From positions 1,798,001 through 1,862,000 of the forward strand of contig NZ_JBLXJC010000001.1 in the NCBI RefSeq assembly GCF_048269205.1: a stretch of 64,000 nucleotides of DNA, given 5' to 3'. The notes under the pieces were generated by a model, which saw only the letters and a list, made by a program, of their open reading frames with translations, was not told the DNA's origin and ran no database searches. The DNA comes from Emcibacter sp048269205 (GTDB lineage Bacteria > Pseudomonadota > Alphaproteobacteria > Sphingomonadales > Emcibacteraceae). Shown one piece after another: positions 9,101 through 20,000 of this stretch. The translations under genes were made by a program, and so were the position numbers. Position 1 is the stretch's first letter. Each line of letters opens with the position of its first letter.

Positions 9101-10060
9101 TTAGTTTTTTTTGTAAAGAAAAATAAACCGGTCCGTTAAGCGATATGTTTCCAGATCAAATGAAACCGCAAGCAGGTCGACAATCCGTCCCACTTCCGAC
9201 ACGTCAAACACACCGTTGACCTTCATGTCTCCGATTGAGTCTTCCGGTAAAAAAATCCTGCCCTGATTGTAACGGTTGATTTCGTCAATCACCTGACGCA
9301 ACGGCGTATTTTCGAAAATGATCTTCCCCCTCTCCCAGGCATTTTCACGCACCAGGTCAAGGGAAACAAACTGCGGCTTCATATTTTCACGGGAAATAAA
9401 TGCAGTACCTGCGCCAATGGTGACTGCCGGGCTTATTTTTACCTTGCTTTCGGATACCGAGACCCTTTCACCGTCCGGAAGCCTGCGTACGCTATAAACG
9501 GTTCCCAGTGCGGTAGCCGTCACTTTTCCGCTATGTACTTCAAAGGGGCGGGAGGGATCCGGCGCCACATAAAAGCTTGCCCGTCCCCGGATCAGTTCGA
9601 TCCGGCGAGTCCTTTCGGAATAATCGATATCAACCGCGCTGTCCGTATCCAGGATAATCCTGCTACCGTCTTCCAGCAGCATCTCCCGGATTTCACCGAC
9701 CGAGGTCACTTCATCCGCGAGATAATGCCCAGGACGTTTTCCGGACATCACAAAGGTGAGCATTAAGATCAAAGAGGCCGCAATAGCTGACGACATCGCC
9801 AAACGGTATCTGCCCAAAAATGGCCTGACCACCCCGGGGGAAGATACCTCCCTCTCCAGATAGGGTTCCACCTTGTCCATGTCGCGCCAGAGTTCCAGAA
9901 AGGAAGAAAGAACCCTGGCGTGCTCTTCAGACTCATTCAGCCATATCTGGAATTCTTCTTCCTTATATACAGCTTCCTCGCCAAGCCGGTCCATTCGCAG
10001 CAGCCATTCCGCGGCGGCACGTTCGGTCGTTTTCTGCTTGGCAGTGTCGTTATATTTCAT
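9101..10060 (-). CDS. fecR: FecR-family anti-sigma/signal transducer
   Basis: 319 residues from the ATG at 10060; an in-frame TTG at 10117 would add 19 poorly conserved residues. The cytoplasmic N-terminus has the DUF4880-type block AAEWLLRMDRLGEEAV and WLNESEEHARVLSSFLELW. A single membrane helix lies at about 87-107 (MSSAIAASLILMLTFVM). The periplasmic FecR domain is recognised by EIREMLLEDGSRIILDTDSA and ELIRGRASFYVAPDPSRPFEV. The C-terminus resembles an STN-interacting fold. It should hold the ECF sigma factor until the receptor reports ligand. It lies 83 bp downstream of that sigma gene and upstream of the receptor, the classic FecI-FecR-FecA order. Confidence 0.93.
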   Translation of the reverse strand: MKYNDTAKQKTTERAAAEWLLRMDRLGEEAVYKEEEFQIWLNESEEHARVLSSFLELWRDMDKVEPYLEREVSSPGVVRPFLGRYRLAMSSAIAASLILMLTFVMSGKRPGHYLADEVTSVGEIREMLLEDGSRIILDTDSAVDIDYSERTRRIELIRGRASFYVAPDPSRPFEVHSGKVTATALGTVYSVRRLPDGERVSVSESKVKISPAVTIGAGTAFISRENMKPQFVSLDLVRENAWERGKIIFENTPLRQVIDEINRYNQGRIFLPEDSIGDMKVNGVFDVSEVGRIVDLLAVSFDLETYRLTDRFIFLYKKN

Positions 10061-10143
10061 GTCAAAATCTTTGATCTTTTTACCGTCTCTTATTTTAAAG
10101 ACGGCCAGGTTCCCCAAAAAGGGACAAGACGAGAGAAAACTCC

Positions 10144-10707
10144 CTATTCAAGCCCCTGCTCCTCCAATTCTTCCAGTCTTTGGCGGCAATATATAATGGC
10201 CCGCCGCAAATGTTTCTCCACCATATTTCGTGATATTCCAAGCTGGTCGGCAATTTCCCGGGAAGACTTTTGCTCCACTTTACGTAATCTGAATACCTGC
10301 TGGCAACGTGGCGGCAACTCCCCTACAGCCTGGGCCAGAAATCGTAGTCTCTGGCGTCCTTCCACAACCCGGTCTGCAATAAGGTCATCATTCTGCTCAT
10401 CCCCATCACTGGACTTTTCATCGATCATATATCTGGCGCGTGTCACCGATCGGCGGTTTTCGTCAATAACCAGATTTCCGGCAATCCGGTATAAATAGGC
10501 CCGCGGATTCTCAACCGTCCGAATATCTATCGTTTGCTTATCAACGCCGGAGAAGAAACGGAGAAAGGTTTCCTGAACAATGTCAAAGGCAGAGGAAGAA
10601 ACATACCCCCGCCCGCGCACAAATGCCAAAAGCTCTTCGTAATAGGAAAGAATATTTTTCCTTATGTCCGTATCTGTATTGTCAGTCACTACTACTGGAC
10701 CCGCCAT
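10144..10707 (-). CDS. fecI: ECF RNA polymerase sigma factor, FecI type
   Basis: 187 residues. Region 2 lies at about 20-95 (FDIVQETFLRFF, then RAYLYRIAGNLVIDENRR) and region 4.2 at about 120-180 (LAQAVGELPPRCQQVFRLRKVE, then IADQLGISRNMVEKHLRRAI). There is no region 3, as expected for extracytoplasmic-function sigma factors. With FecR downstream it should drive the receptor operon on ligand binding. The ATG at 10707 follows an AT-rich region with a Fur-box-like site that ends 11 bp upstream of the start. Confidence 0.94.
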   Translation of the reverse strand: MAGPVVVTDNTDTDIRKNILSYYEELLAFVRGRGYVSSSAFDIVQETFLRFFSGVDKQTIDIRTVENPRAYLYRIAGNLVIDENRRSVTRARYMIDEKSSDGDEQNDDLIADRVVEGRQRLRFLAQAVGELPPRCQQVFRLRKVEQKSSREIADQLGISRNMVEKHLRRAIIYCRQRLEELEEQGLE

Positions 10708-10717
10708 TGAAGTTATT

Positions 10718-10736
10718 GCTATTTATAATCATTATT
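10718..10736 (-). promoter_or_regulatory. Fur-box-like operator upstream of the ECF sigma gene
   Basis: Minus-strand AATAATGATTATAAATAGC matches the 19-base Fur consensus at about 14 positions, with the left half-site AATAATGAT nearly perfect. It lies immediately upstream of the sigma-factor ATG, where repression by iron would shut off the whole signalling cascade, as in the classical fec system. Confidence 0.62.
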
Positions 10737-10930
10737 AAATAAAAGAGTCAATTGCAATAAACACTCCAGCTGTACTGAAGCAGAGGCCTGAATGGGCTAT
10801 TTCAGACGCCCTCAAAAATAGAAAATTGAACTTATAGTTCTATGGATCAGCAAGATTGATAAAGGCCTGGAAGGGACAGACAACACGGCCAAACTCTTCG
10901 AAAACTTCATATTTTCTAATAAATTAAAAG
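10737..10930. other. Gene-free spacer between ECF sigma promoter and terminator
   Basis: About 190 bases with no convincing coding frame. One 63-codon minus-strand frame (10812-11003) has no ribosome-binding site and no family likeness. The AT-rich stretch next to the Fur-like site probably contains the sigma-gene promoter, but no clear -35/-10 pair was found. Confidence 0.5.
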
Positions 10931-10958
10931 AAAAAGTGCGCATAATTGCGCACTTTTT
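10931..10958 (-). terminator. Strong hairpin terminator downstream of the giant autotransporter gene
   Basis: A perfect 12-bp inverted repeat: AAAAAGTGCGCA at 10931-10942, loop TAAT, TGCGCACTTTTT at 10947-10958. Read on the minus strand it ends in TTTTTCTTTT, the U-tract of a rho-independent terminator, 50 bp past the autotransporter stop. The stem sequence recurs at 32690-32718 and 59345-59373. Confidence 0.88.
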
Positions 10959-11007
10959 AAAAACTTGTTTTCTCTCAGTAGACATTCCCTGTCCGTTGAC
11001 CAATATG

Positions 11008-14000
11008 CTAGAACGGGATCGCCAACTTGATTAACCCGCTGTCTGTTCCGGCGTGATCCTCGTTAAGACGGCTGTACTGGAGCCTTACAGACATATTCTC
11101 AAGGGTTACAAAATCCACACCTGCGCGGAACTCCCAACTGGTGCGGTCCATTTCAATCGCAACACTCATGGGAGAAACACCCGAGGGTGTAGAAGCAAAC
11201 CCGGCTTTCACATTACTTGCCCCGTCAGTCAGATAATGCTGAAGATAAATACTGCCGAAGAACCTCATAAACAGTGTCTCTGAAAGCTGGAACTCCGTTC
11301 CCAGTTCAAGACCGGGACGCAACCAGACATTTGTGTCAGTAGATTCCGAAAGGACCAGGCTAATGGCACCGGCGCCAGTTTCTTCCGCCCGGCCGGTCAT
11401 CACATGGGCCATACCCAGATCCAGCATGGGCCGTGCATAATATTTGCCGGATCCACTCTCGAAATCATAGGCAAGACGTGTCAGCATGCCAAGCACATCC
11501 ACTTCCCTGTCCACTGACGTGCCAAAGGATTCTACGAGATAGCCTGCACGATATGTCGTACTGGAATTCCAGCCGTATGACACAGCAGTTGTGACTTTGG
11601 CAGGCCCGGAGCGATATTTGAGGGATAGCCCCACTTGCTTGGTCCGGCCAGTGGAACGCCAGGCACCGCCGTTGCCGTTTGAATCCTGTTTCTCCCAGGA
11701 TACGGCAAGACCGGCCGACCAGACATCCCGGAAAGTTTTCTGGACACCGATTGAGAAGCGTGTCTGGTTGGTGGTCGATTCCTTGTAGTTTCCGTATGCG
11801 TCACGGTGAGTTTTGGAAATATCACTCTGCATCCAGATACAGCTGCCTTCACGGGTGAAACGATATTGGCCACCCGCCTGGCGGCAGCTCATCATGGCCC
11901 GGCCAAAGTCCTGCTGGCCGGAAATGAGTTGATTCTGCTGCTCTGCGTAAAAGTCCGGAGAGACCTGTGACATGTCATTACGGTAGGAGGCTTCATCCGG
12001 GCTATCAACCAGTGCCCCGACATAGGGGGCCAGTTCAGGCGCACTGCCCGCATCCTGAACATTATTCAGATACCCGCCAACGGACTGAAGATTATTACTT
12101 GCCCCTTGATCGATAAAGTCTACCGAATAGTTCAGTATCAGATCTCCTCCGTTTGGCTCCTGCACCATATCATATGTGATAACCTGGGAAGGCTGCGTCA
12201 AAAGACTCACCCCATGATCTGTCAGCCCCTGGTCAGCAGAAAAGAGAGTTTTGCTATAGTCACCGGTTTTGATATTACCCTTATTTAACAGGCTAACAAC
12301 CAATTCACCCCCAAGGTCCACAGTACCAGTTGCCAGAACCTGATCGACTACATCCGATGCAAAATCCAATTCATTCATACTCACCGCATCGGCCGTCTGC
12401 TGATAGCTGCCGGTCAGGGCGACAGACTGTGCAAGTTCCATTCCGCCAGGCGCCAGCACACCTTCGTTGATGACCATGAAGTTTGCATCACCAAGGGAAA
12501 CAACGGCACCCGGCGCAAATGTGGCCCCGGTATGATTGAAAAACCCGTTTGTGCCGCTTCCAAGATCCACCTGACCGAGGATAAAGCCATAATTATCAAC
12601 CATTTCATTTCCGGCGCCAGCCAGCATCGCCATTCCTGACGCCCCGTCCTGGTTCATGATTGATCCGTGATTGACAAATTGATTGTCTGCCCCGCCGGAC
12701 ATCCAGAGGCCGACCCCCTCTGCCCCGCCTGAAATCCATTGGTCCGCGGCCAGTGTGACATTGATGTCTCCCTGCCCGTCCTGTCCCTCGGACTGCACCA
12801 AGACTCCGACGCCACCGGTCGCGAGCGCTGCGGCATCACCGTCTATATCAAGCATGATGGTACCGGAAGTACCTGCACCGCCGGCACTACCCATGAACAG
12901 GCGATCAACAACACCGCCGCCGCCGCCAAGGGATTGCACCATCAGGGCAATAGAATTTTCACCTTCAACAATCACATCGCCGGTCTGGCTGAAAGTAATA
13001 TCACCACCATCCCCCTGGTTGTCAGCACTCAGGGTCAGGGAGATATCCTCTGCAGCCAGATCGCTGAAGACGGCACCACCGCCACCACCGATAGATTGCA
13101 GAATAATACCATGGGACTGGCTCCCTGCGGTCCGGACCTCACCCACATTGGCAAAGGTAATATTCCCGCCTGTTCCGTTGTTGCCGTTCCGGCCGCCCAG
13201 CGTGATATCCGCGCTGGCAAGGCCAGACAGACTGGCGTCACCGCCGCCACCACCGATGCTCTGGATGATCATCCCCTGGGCGCGATCCCCTTCCGTCTGT
13301 GTATTGCCGTTCAAGGCAAGGTCCACAAGACCGCCGTTATTGCCACTGCTGCCGTCTGCACCCAGTTTCAATGTAGTCTGGGCCCCCGCAGGCTCCACCG
13401 CCAGCGGGCTCAGGTGTTTTTGTTGTACCATGGTTGTTTTAAGGCCGGATACCTGTTGCTGTTCTTCCTCAACCGGCACCGTTGTCAAAGAAAGATTCAG
13501 GCGACCACCGCCACCACCGATGGACTGGATGGATGTACCTGTTGAATTATCACCGGCCGTACCTATATCGCCTTCCCGGGTCAACTGCACATCACCGCCA
13601 CCACTGTCCGTAGTTTCACTGCCACCAAGGGCTACTTCCAGGTCAATGATTGCATCCTCATTGACGGTCATATCGATGTTGCTGTTACCACCGCCTCCAC
13701 CGACAGACTGGGTCTGCGATCCAACTGAATTCTCGGCCAGGGTATAAAGGTCACCGATATGTGTCGCATCAACGACTGTGGCACCAGCATCCTCCAGCTT
13801 GCTGGTGCCCAGCTCGATAACTCCAAACACTTTGGCTGTCACTTTTTCAAGCAAGCCTTCGTTAATGGGGACATCCACACTGTCTTCACCAAGCAGTGCT
13901 GCATTCTGGCTTACATCCAGATAGAGGTTGGCATTACCGCCACCGCCATTGATGGACTGGGCGAAGTGAGCCGTGCTGTTGCTTCCCTCCATCACGATAT

Positions 14001-17000
14001 CACCTTCGGTATTGATGGTGACTGTGCCAGCCACTCCATCACTACCTTCATTGGAGCCAAGAATTTGGTTTATGCCAAAGTCCAGAGCCATCCAGGCCGG
14101 TGCAGCAATAGTCGTGCCGGATGTACCGCCACCACCACCGATGCTTTGGGCAAAAATACCGTAAGAATCATCCCCGTGGGAGATAATGCTTCCTGTATGA
14201 TTGACCAGCACATTACCGCTATCCGCGCCATCACCGCCTGATCCGCCAATGCCGATATTCAGCAGGCTGGGTTTCAGGTTCTGTTTGGGATTGGTCAGAA
14301 CATTATTTGAAAGGGCTACATTGGTGCTGGCATTACCGCCCCCCCCGCCCACGCTCTGGGCAAAAATGCCGTAGGAGCCGTTACCGAAAACTTCAATGCT
14401 GCCGCTGTTTTCCACATAAACATCACCGGAGATATTGCCGTCCCCGCCAGACCCGCCAACGGCAATAGCGCTGACAGTATCCGCATCCTTGCTGCCCTTT
14501 ACCATGTTGCCGGACATCGTCATTCCAGCATCACCGCCACCGCCGCCGACAGACTGGGCGATAATCCCGTGCGCCAGATGACCAGTCGTGATGATATTTC
14601 CGGCATTTTCCACAGTCACATCACCAGAGGCTCCTCCGGTACCGCCATCACCGCCAAGACTGAAAGATAGGGCATTGGTCGCCGCTGAATCCCCGGCGCC
14701 GGAAACCTGGTTCATGGTCGTGACTGAACTGCCGATACCGCCGCCACCGCCGATGCTCATGGCATAAATCCCGTGGGACCGGTTTCCGTTGGTAATGATA
14801 TTGGCCGGATTTCCTTCTGCATCAACCAGGTTGGAGACGTTCACATTACCCCCGGCGCCACCCTCGCCACCGGTGCCACCGATGCCCATGGTAATTTTAT
14901 TGCCGGTTCCGCTTGAGGATGAAGATCCTGTGATCACCCGGTCCGCATTACCGCCACCGCCACCGATGGACTGGGCCAGAATACCGATTGAATTTTCCTG
15001 ATTGGTGCCAATACCACCGGTATTTGTGACCGTCACATCAGAGGCGATTGCCCCGACACCGCCGTCCCCGCCGACGGACATAGAAAGCTGGGTCGCCCCG
15101 TCGGCATTGCTGTTGCGCACTGAATTAATCACCATACCGGCATTACCGCCGCCACCACCAAGGCTCTGGGCAAGTACACCATGTGACCTTATGCCGTCAG
15201 TGATAATTACCCCAGAGTTATCAACTGTAACTATACCGCCTTCTGCACCGGTGCCGCCAGTACCACCTACAGCGACCAAAATACCGGCCCCTTCATCCTG
15301 GATGCCACCTGCCTTGGTCATGCCGCCTGTACCGCCGCCGCCGCCGACACTCTGGGCGAAAATACCGATAGAGTTGGTATTATTGGTACGTACATCAGCA
15401 GCGCTGGTCACGCTTACAACGCCGCCATAGCCACCGAGTCCACCCGTACCGCCAAGCGCCAAGGACGCCGTTGAGGCCTTGTATGCTAAACCGGTTGCGC
15501 TACCACCGTTACCGCCACCGCCGCCTACAGACTGGGCAAAAATCGCATGCGCATTCTCACCTTCGGTGCTGACCCAGCCAGAGGCATCAAGAGTCACGTT
15601 CCCACCATAACCGCCTTCACCGCCTTCAAGACCAACAGATAGACTTGCAGAGCGTTTCGGTCCGTCACCACTGGGCGGTGGGGAAATCGAAACGGAAGAA
15701 GATGAGCTGTTACCACCACCGTTACCGGCAGATTGCGCCAGTAAACCGTATGAATTGTTTCCGTGGGTCTTCACAATGCCTGTTGAGGTCAGGCTGACAT
15801 CGCCACCAAAACCACCTGTCCCACCTTCCCGGCCAAGCGTAATACCCAGCTTTCCGGTACTTGCTGAAGTATAGGCAAGATTGAGGCTCGCATTACCTCC
15901 ACCGCCACCAATACTCTGAGCCAGAACGCCAAAGGAGTCACTTTCAAAGGTCTCGATATCACCGGTATTATTTACCCCGACAATACCACCGTTACCGCCC
16001 TCGCCAGGCGACCCACCAAGGACCAGTTGCAAACCCTTATTGCGGGAGGCTTCATTCAGATACGTCAGCCCCAAATTGAAGGCTGCATTACCGCCACCAC
16101 CACCAATGGACTGTGCCAGGATGCCGTGGCTGCTGGCACCCTTGGTGACAATGTCGCCATGGTTTTCAACCGTTGAGCTTGCCCCGTGCCCCGGATCCCC
16201 ACCGTCTCCACCGATAGCGAGCTGGACGGCATAGGCACTGCTTCCCTGGTCATTGGTATCCTGTGAGTCAGACGTGGACTTGCCTTCAAGTTCATCCAGC
16301 ACCTTGTTATAGGACTGGAGCACACTGTCATCCACGCCGGTATGCTTTGGTGTAGGCCTGGAGCCACCACCAGCACCAGCACCACCGCCACCGCCGCCGG
16401 CGCCACCGCCCGTGAAATAGCTGACTGCGGCAATAAAGTTCATGCCTGCGTCACCACCACCGCCGCCGATGCTGCTGGCTTCGATACCGTAAGCACCAAG
16501 ACCGTCTGTGTTGATGGTACCTGCCTCGATTTCTTCACTGCCGCGCACGACAGACACATCACCGGCATGACCACCGCCGCCACCAAAGCCACCTACCCCG
16601 ATACTGACCAGGGAACTGTTTGTATTGATATTTCCGGTGACATTCATACCACCGGTGCCCCCACCGCCGCCAAGACTCTGGGCAAAAATACCGCGTGCAT
16701 TGTCCCCTGAAGCGGTGATGTTGCCAACGGACTCTACTGAGACATTTCCAGCATCCGCGCCGTCACCGGCAAAACCGCCAAGGCCGGCTACAATAGAAAG
16801 ACTTTTCTTTTCTGTTGCATCACCTGCTTTGGCCTTTGCAAGATTGCCGGAAACATTCAGAGCACCATTACCACCGCCACCGGCGATGGAGGCTGCATGA
16901 ATACCATGTGACCATTCACCATCAGTCGTAAGGTCACCTGTCTGGTCGACAGTAACATCGCCACTGATGTTACCGGCACCACCAAAACCGCCGACGCCCA

Positions 17001-20000
17001 TTGTCAGGGAGGGCACATTTGTGTCCTTGGCAATAGAGATGGCACCGCTCACATTCAGTCCGCCGTCACCGCCGCCGCCACCGCGCGATTCCGCAAAAAT
17101 TGCTGTGGCCCGGCGTCCCGAAGTGGTTACAGAAGTATCTGCGTTAACAGTTACTGCCTCGCCTTGTCCGGCATCACCACCGAAACCGCCGACCCCAAAA
17201 ATCAACGGTGCATCAGAAACAATACCACCACTCACATTCACGGCACCAATACCGCCACCACCGCCAGCACTCTGGGCATAAATACCTGTGCTGTAGTCAA
17301 GGGCAGTTGTAATACTGTTCCCGCCGTTCACGGTTACATTCACCGCACCGGCATCACCGCCACCACCACCAAAGCCGCCAACGCCGACAACCAGGGCATG
17401 TCCGTCACCGGAAGAAGAGGCAAACGACAAACCACCGCTCACATTGACACCGCCGCTGCCGCCACTGCCACCCTGGCTCTGCGCAAATATCCCTTTGGAA
17501 TCCTCAAAGCTTGCCAGGAATCCATTCTCGTCTACTTCGGGCACTGACTTGGTTGCTGTATTAATGGTGCCTTCATAGGTGACGTTAACTGCGGAACTGT
17601 TACCACCACCGCCACCAAAACCGCCAACACCGATAGCTGCGGATCCACCTGATCCTGTACGTGAGATATTCAGCGTTCCAGTGACATTAGTGCCGCCCTT
17701 ACCGCCGCCACCGCCAAGGCTTTGCACGAAAAGTCCGGCAGAGCCATTCTGTTCCGTCACTACATCTGCAGTCACATCAAGGTCAACAGTACCGGCATCA
17801 CCGCCACCGCCACCAAAACCGCCAACACCGACGCCAATCGCACCACCGCTGTTGGTGCTGAGATTCACACTGGCAGTAACATTGGTTCCCCCGTTACCCC
17901 CGCTGCCACCAATAGATTGGGCCACAATGGCTGAAGAGTCCTTGCCGGCCGTTCCGATAAGTTCATCTTCATCGGTCGCAACAATGGTGCTGGAAACATT
18001 ACCGGCATCACCGCCATCGCCACCAAATCCACCAACGCCGACACCAAGAGAGCCACCGCTGGATTTGCTTAGATTTACAGCTGCGGATACGGAAATTCCG
18101 CCTTTACCGCCGCCCCCGCCGACAGACTGGGTCAGGATGGCTTCTGATGTTTCACCCAATGTCACAACCTTGCCGGTGACATTATTCGTCACATCAGCGC
18201 CATCGCCGCCACCGCCACCGGAACCGCCAACTGAGACGGAGACCGCTCCGCTGCCGGAGTTCGAAGCAGAGATAGTTCCTGACACGGACAGGCCACCGTT
18301 ACCGCCACCGCCACCTACGGACTGGGCAAGCACACCGGCTGCTTCATCGCCCGTGGTCATCAATGTACCGATATAGTTACTTGTCACAGCACCCGCATCA
18401 CCGCCGTCACCGCCAGAACCGCCAACGCTGACCCCGACCCCGCCACTGCCAGAACTCGCAACAGATATCATCCCGCTAATGGACATGCCGCCATTACCGC
18501 CGCCGCCGCCCAGACTCTGGGCCAGAAGGCCTCCTGACCGGTCACCAGTCGTCGTCACATCACCTTCAACGTCCACATCAACTGTGCTGCTGTCGCCGCC
18601 TTTGCCACCACTGCCGCCTATTCCAACACTCGCGCCACCGCTTCCGGTCTGGCTGCCGGTCAAGCCTGCAGAGACATTAAGGGCGCCATTACCGCCACCG
18701 CCGCCAAGGCTTTGTACCAAAATCGCCGTGGCATCCTGCCCACTGGTCGCCACATTATTGCTGACATCCAGGGTGACGGCACCACCGTCACCACCGTCAC
18801 CGCCGCTGCCGCCAATACCAACGGAAACCGTGCCGCTGCCACTTTTAGACCCAGCTGCGGCTGCAGAGACGTTCATGCCACCGTTACCGCCGCCACCGCC
18901 AATACTCTGTGCCAGAATTGCCGAAGCCTGGTCCCCGAGTGTCGTCACGTCCGCTGTGGTTGTCGCCGTTACACTGCCGGCATTACCACCGCCGCCACCG
19001 GAACCACCGATGCCGACACTCACACCGCCACTGCCCATACCCCCGACAGCCCCGGAACCGGAAACGTTAAAACCACCGTTACCGCCGCCGCCACCGATGG
19101 ATTGCGCAACGAAGCCACTCGACCCCTCGCCTTCCGTCCAGATGGTTCCGCCAGAAGTAGCCGTTACATTACCACCGGCGCCACCACCATCAGCTGAACC
19201 ACCAAGACCGACCGTAATGGCACCGCCGGTACCGCTTGAGCCGGCCAGGGCTCCGGATACATTATAGCCGCCACTACCACCGCCCCCACCGACACTTTGC
19301 GCCAGAAAGGCAATTGAGTTATTGCCAAAGGTGAAGAGATTGGCAGTTGAGCTGGCATCAACCCCTTTACCGGCACCACCACCGCCGCCATCACCACCGA
19401 TGCCGACACTGACCGCTGCACCGCCCTGGCCTGAAATGCTGCCACCTGCGGAAATACTGTAACCGCCGTTACCGCCGCCCCCACCGATAGACTGGGCTAC
19501 CAGGGCAGCTGAATTTTCGCCACGTGTTACCACCTGGCCTGAAATTGTGAGATCAACAGCTGTCTCGACGCCTTCCCGGCCGCCATCACCGGCCACACCG
19601 CCGTCGCCGCCAAGCCCGACATTCACCGCGCCGGCCGTGCCACTAGAACCGGACAGACCGGCAGCAATGGAACCGCCGCCGTTACCGCCGCCCCCGCCAA
19701 CGCTCTGGGCAAGGACACCGATTGAATTATCGCCTGTGGTTTCCAGAAGGCCGCTGTAGTCAGCGGTCACAATATCTCCGTCACCACCTTTGCCACCGCT
19801 GCCGCCGACACCTACAGAAACAGATAATCCGCCCGTACCGCCACCCGCGGCAGAAGCTGCGATCGAAAGACCACCATTCCCGCCACCGCCGCCAACGGCC
19901 TGGAAGATCAGGCCTGCAGAACCATCCCCCTCAGTAAGAATATCCGCATCAACATCACCTGTTACCTGACCGGCATCACCACCGTCACCAGCGCTGCCTC

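Noticed and set aside
10812..11003. Possible 63-residue minus-strand peptide gene
   Set aside because: It runs through the terminator hairpin at 10931-10958 and lacks a ribosome-binding site.
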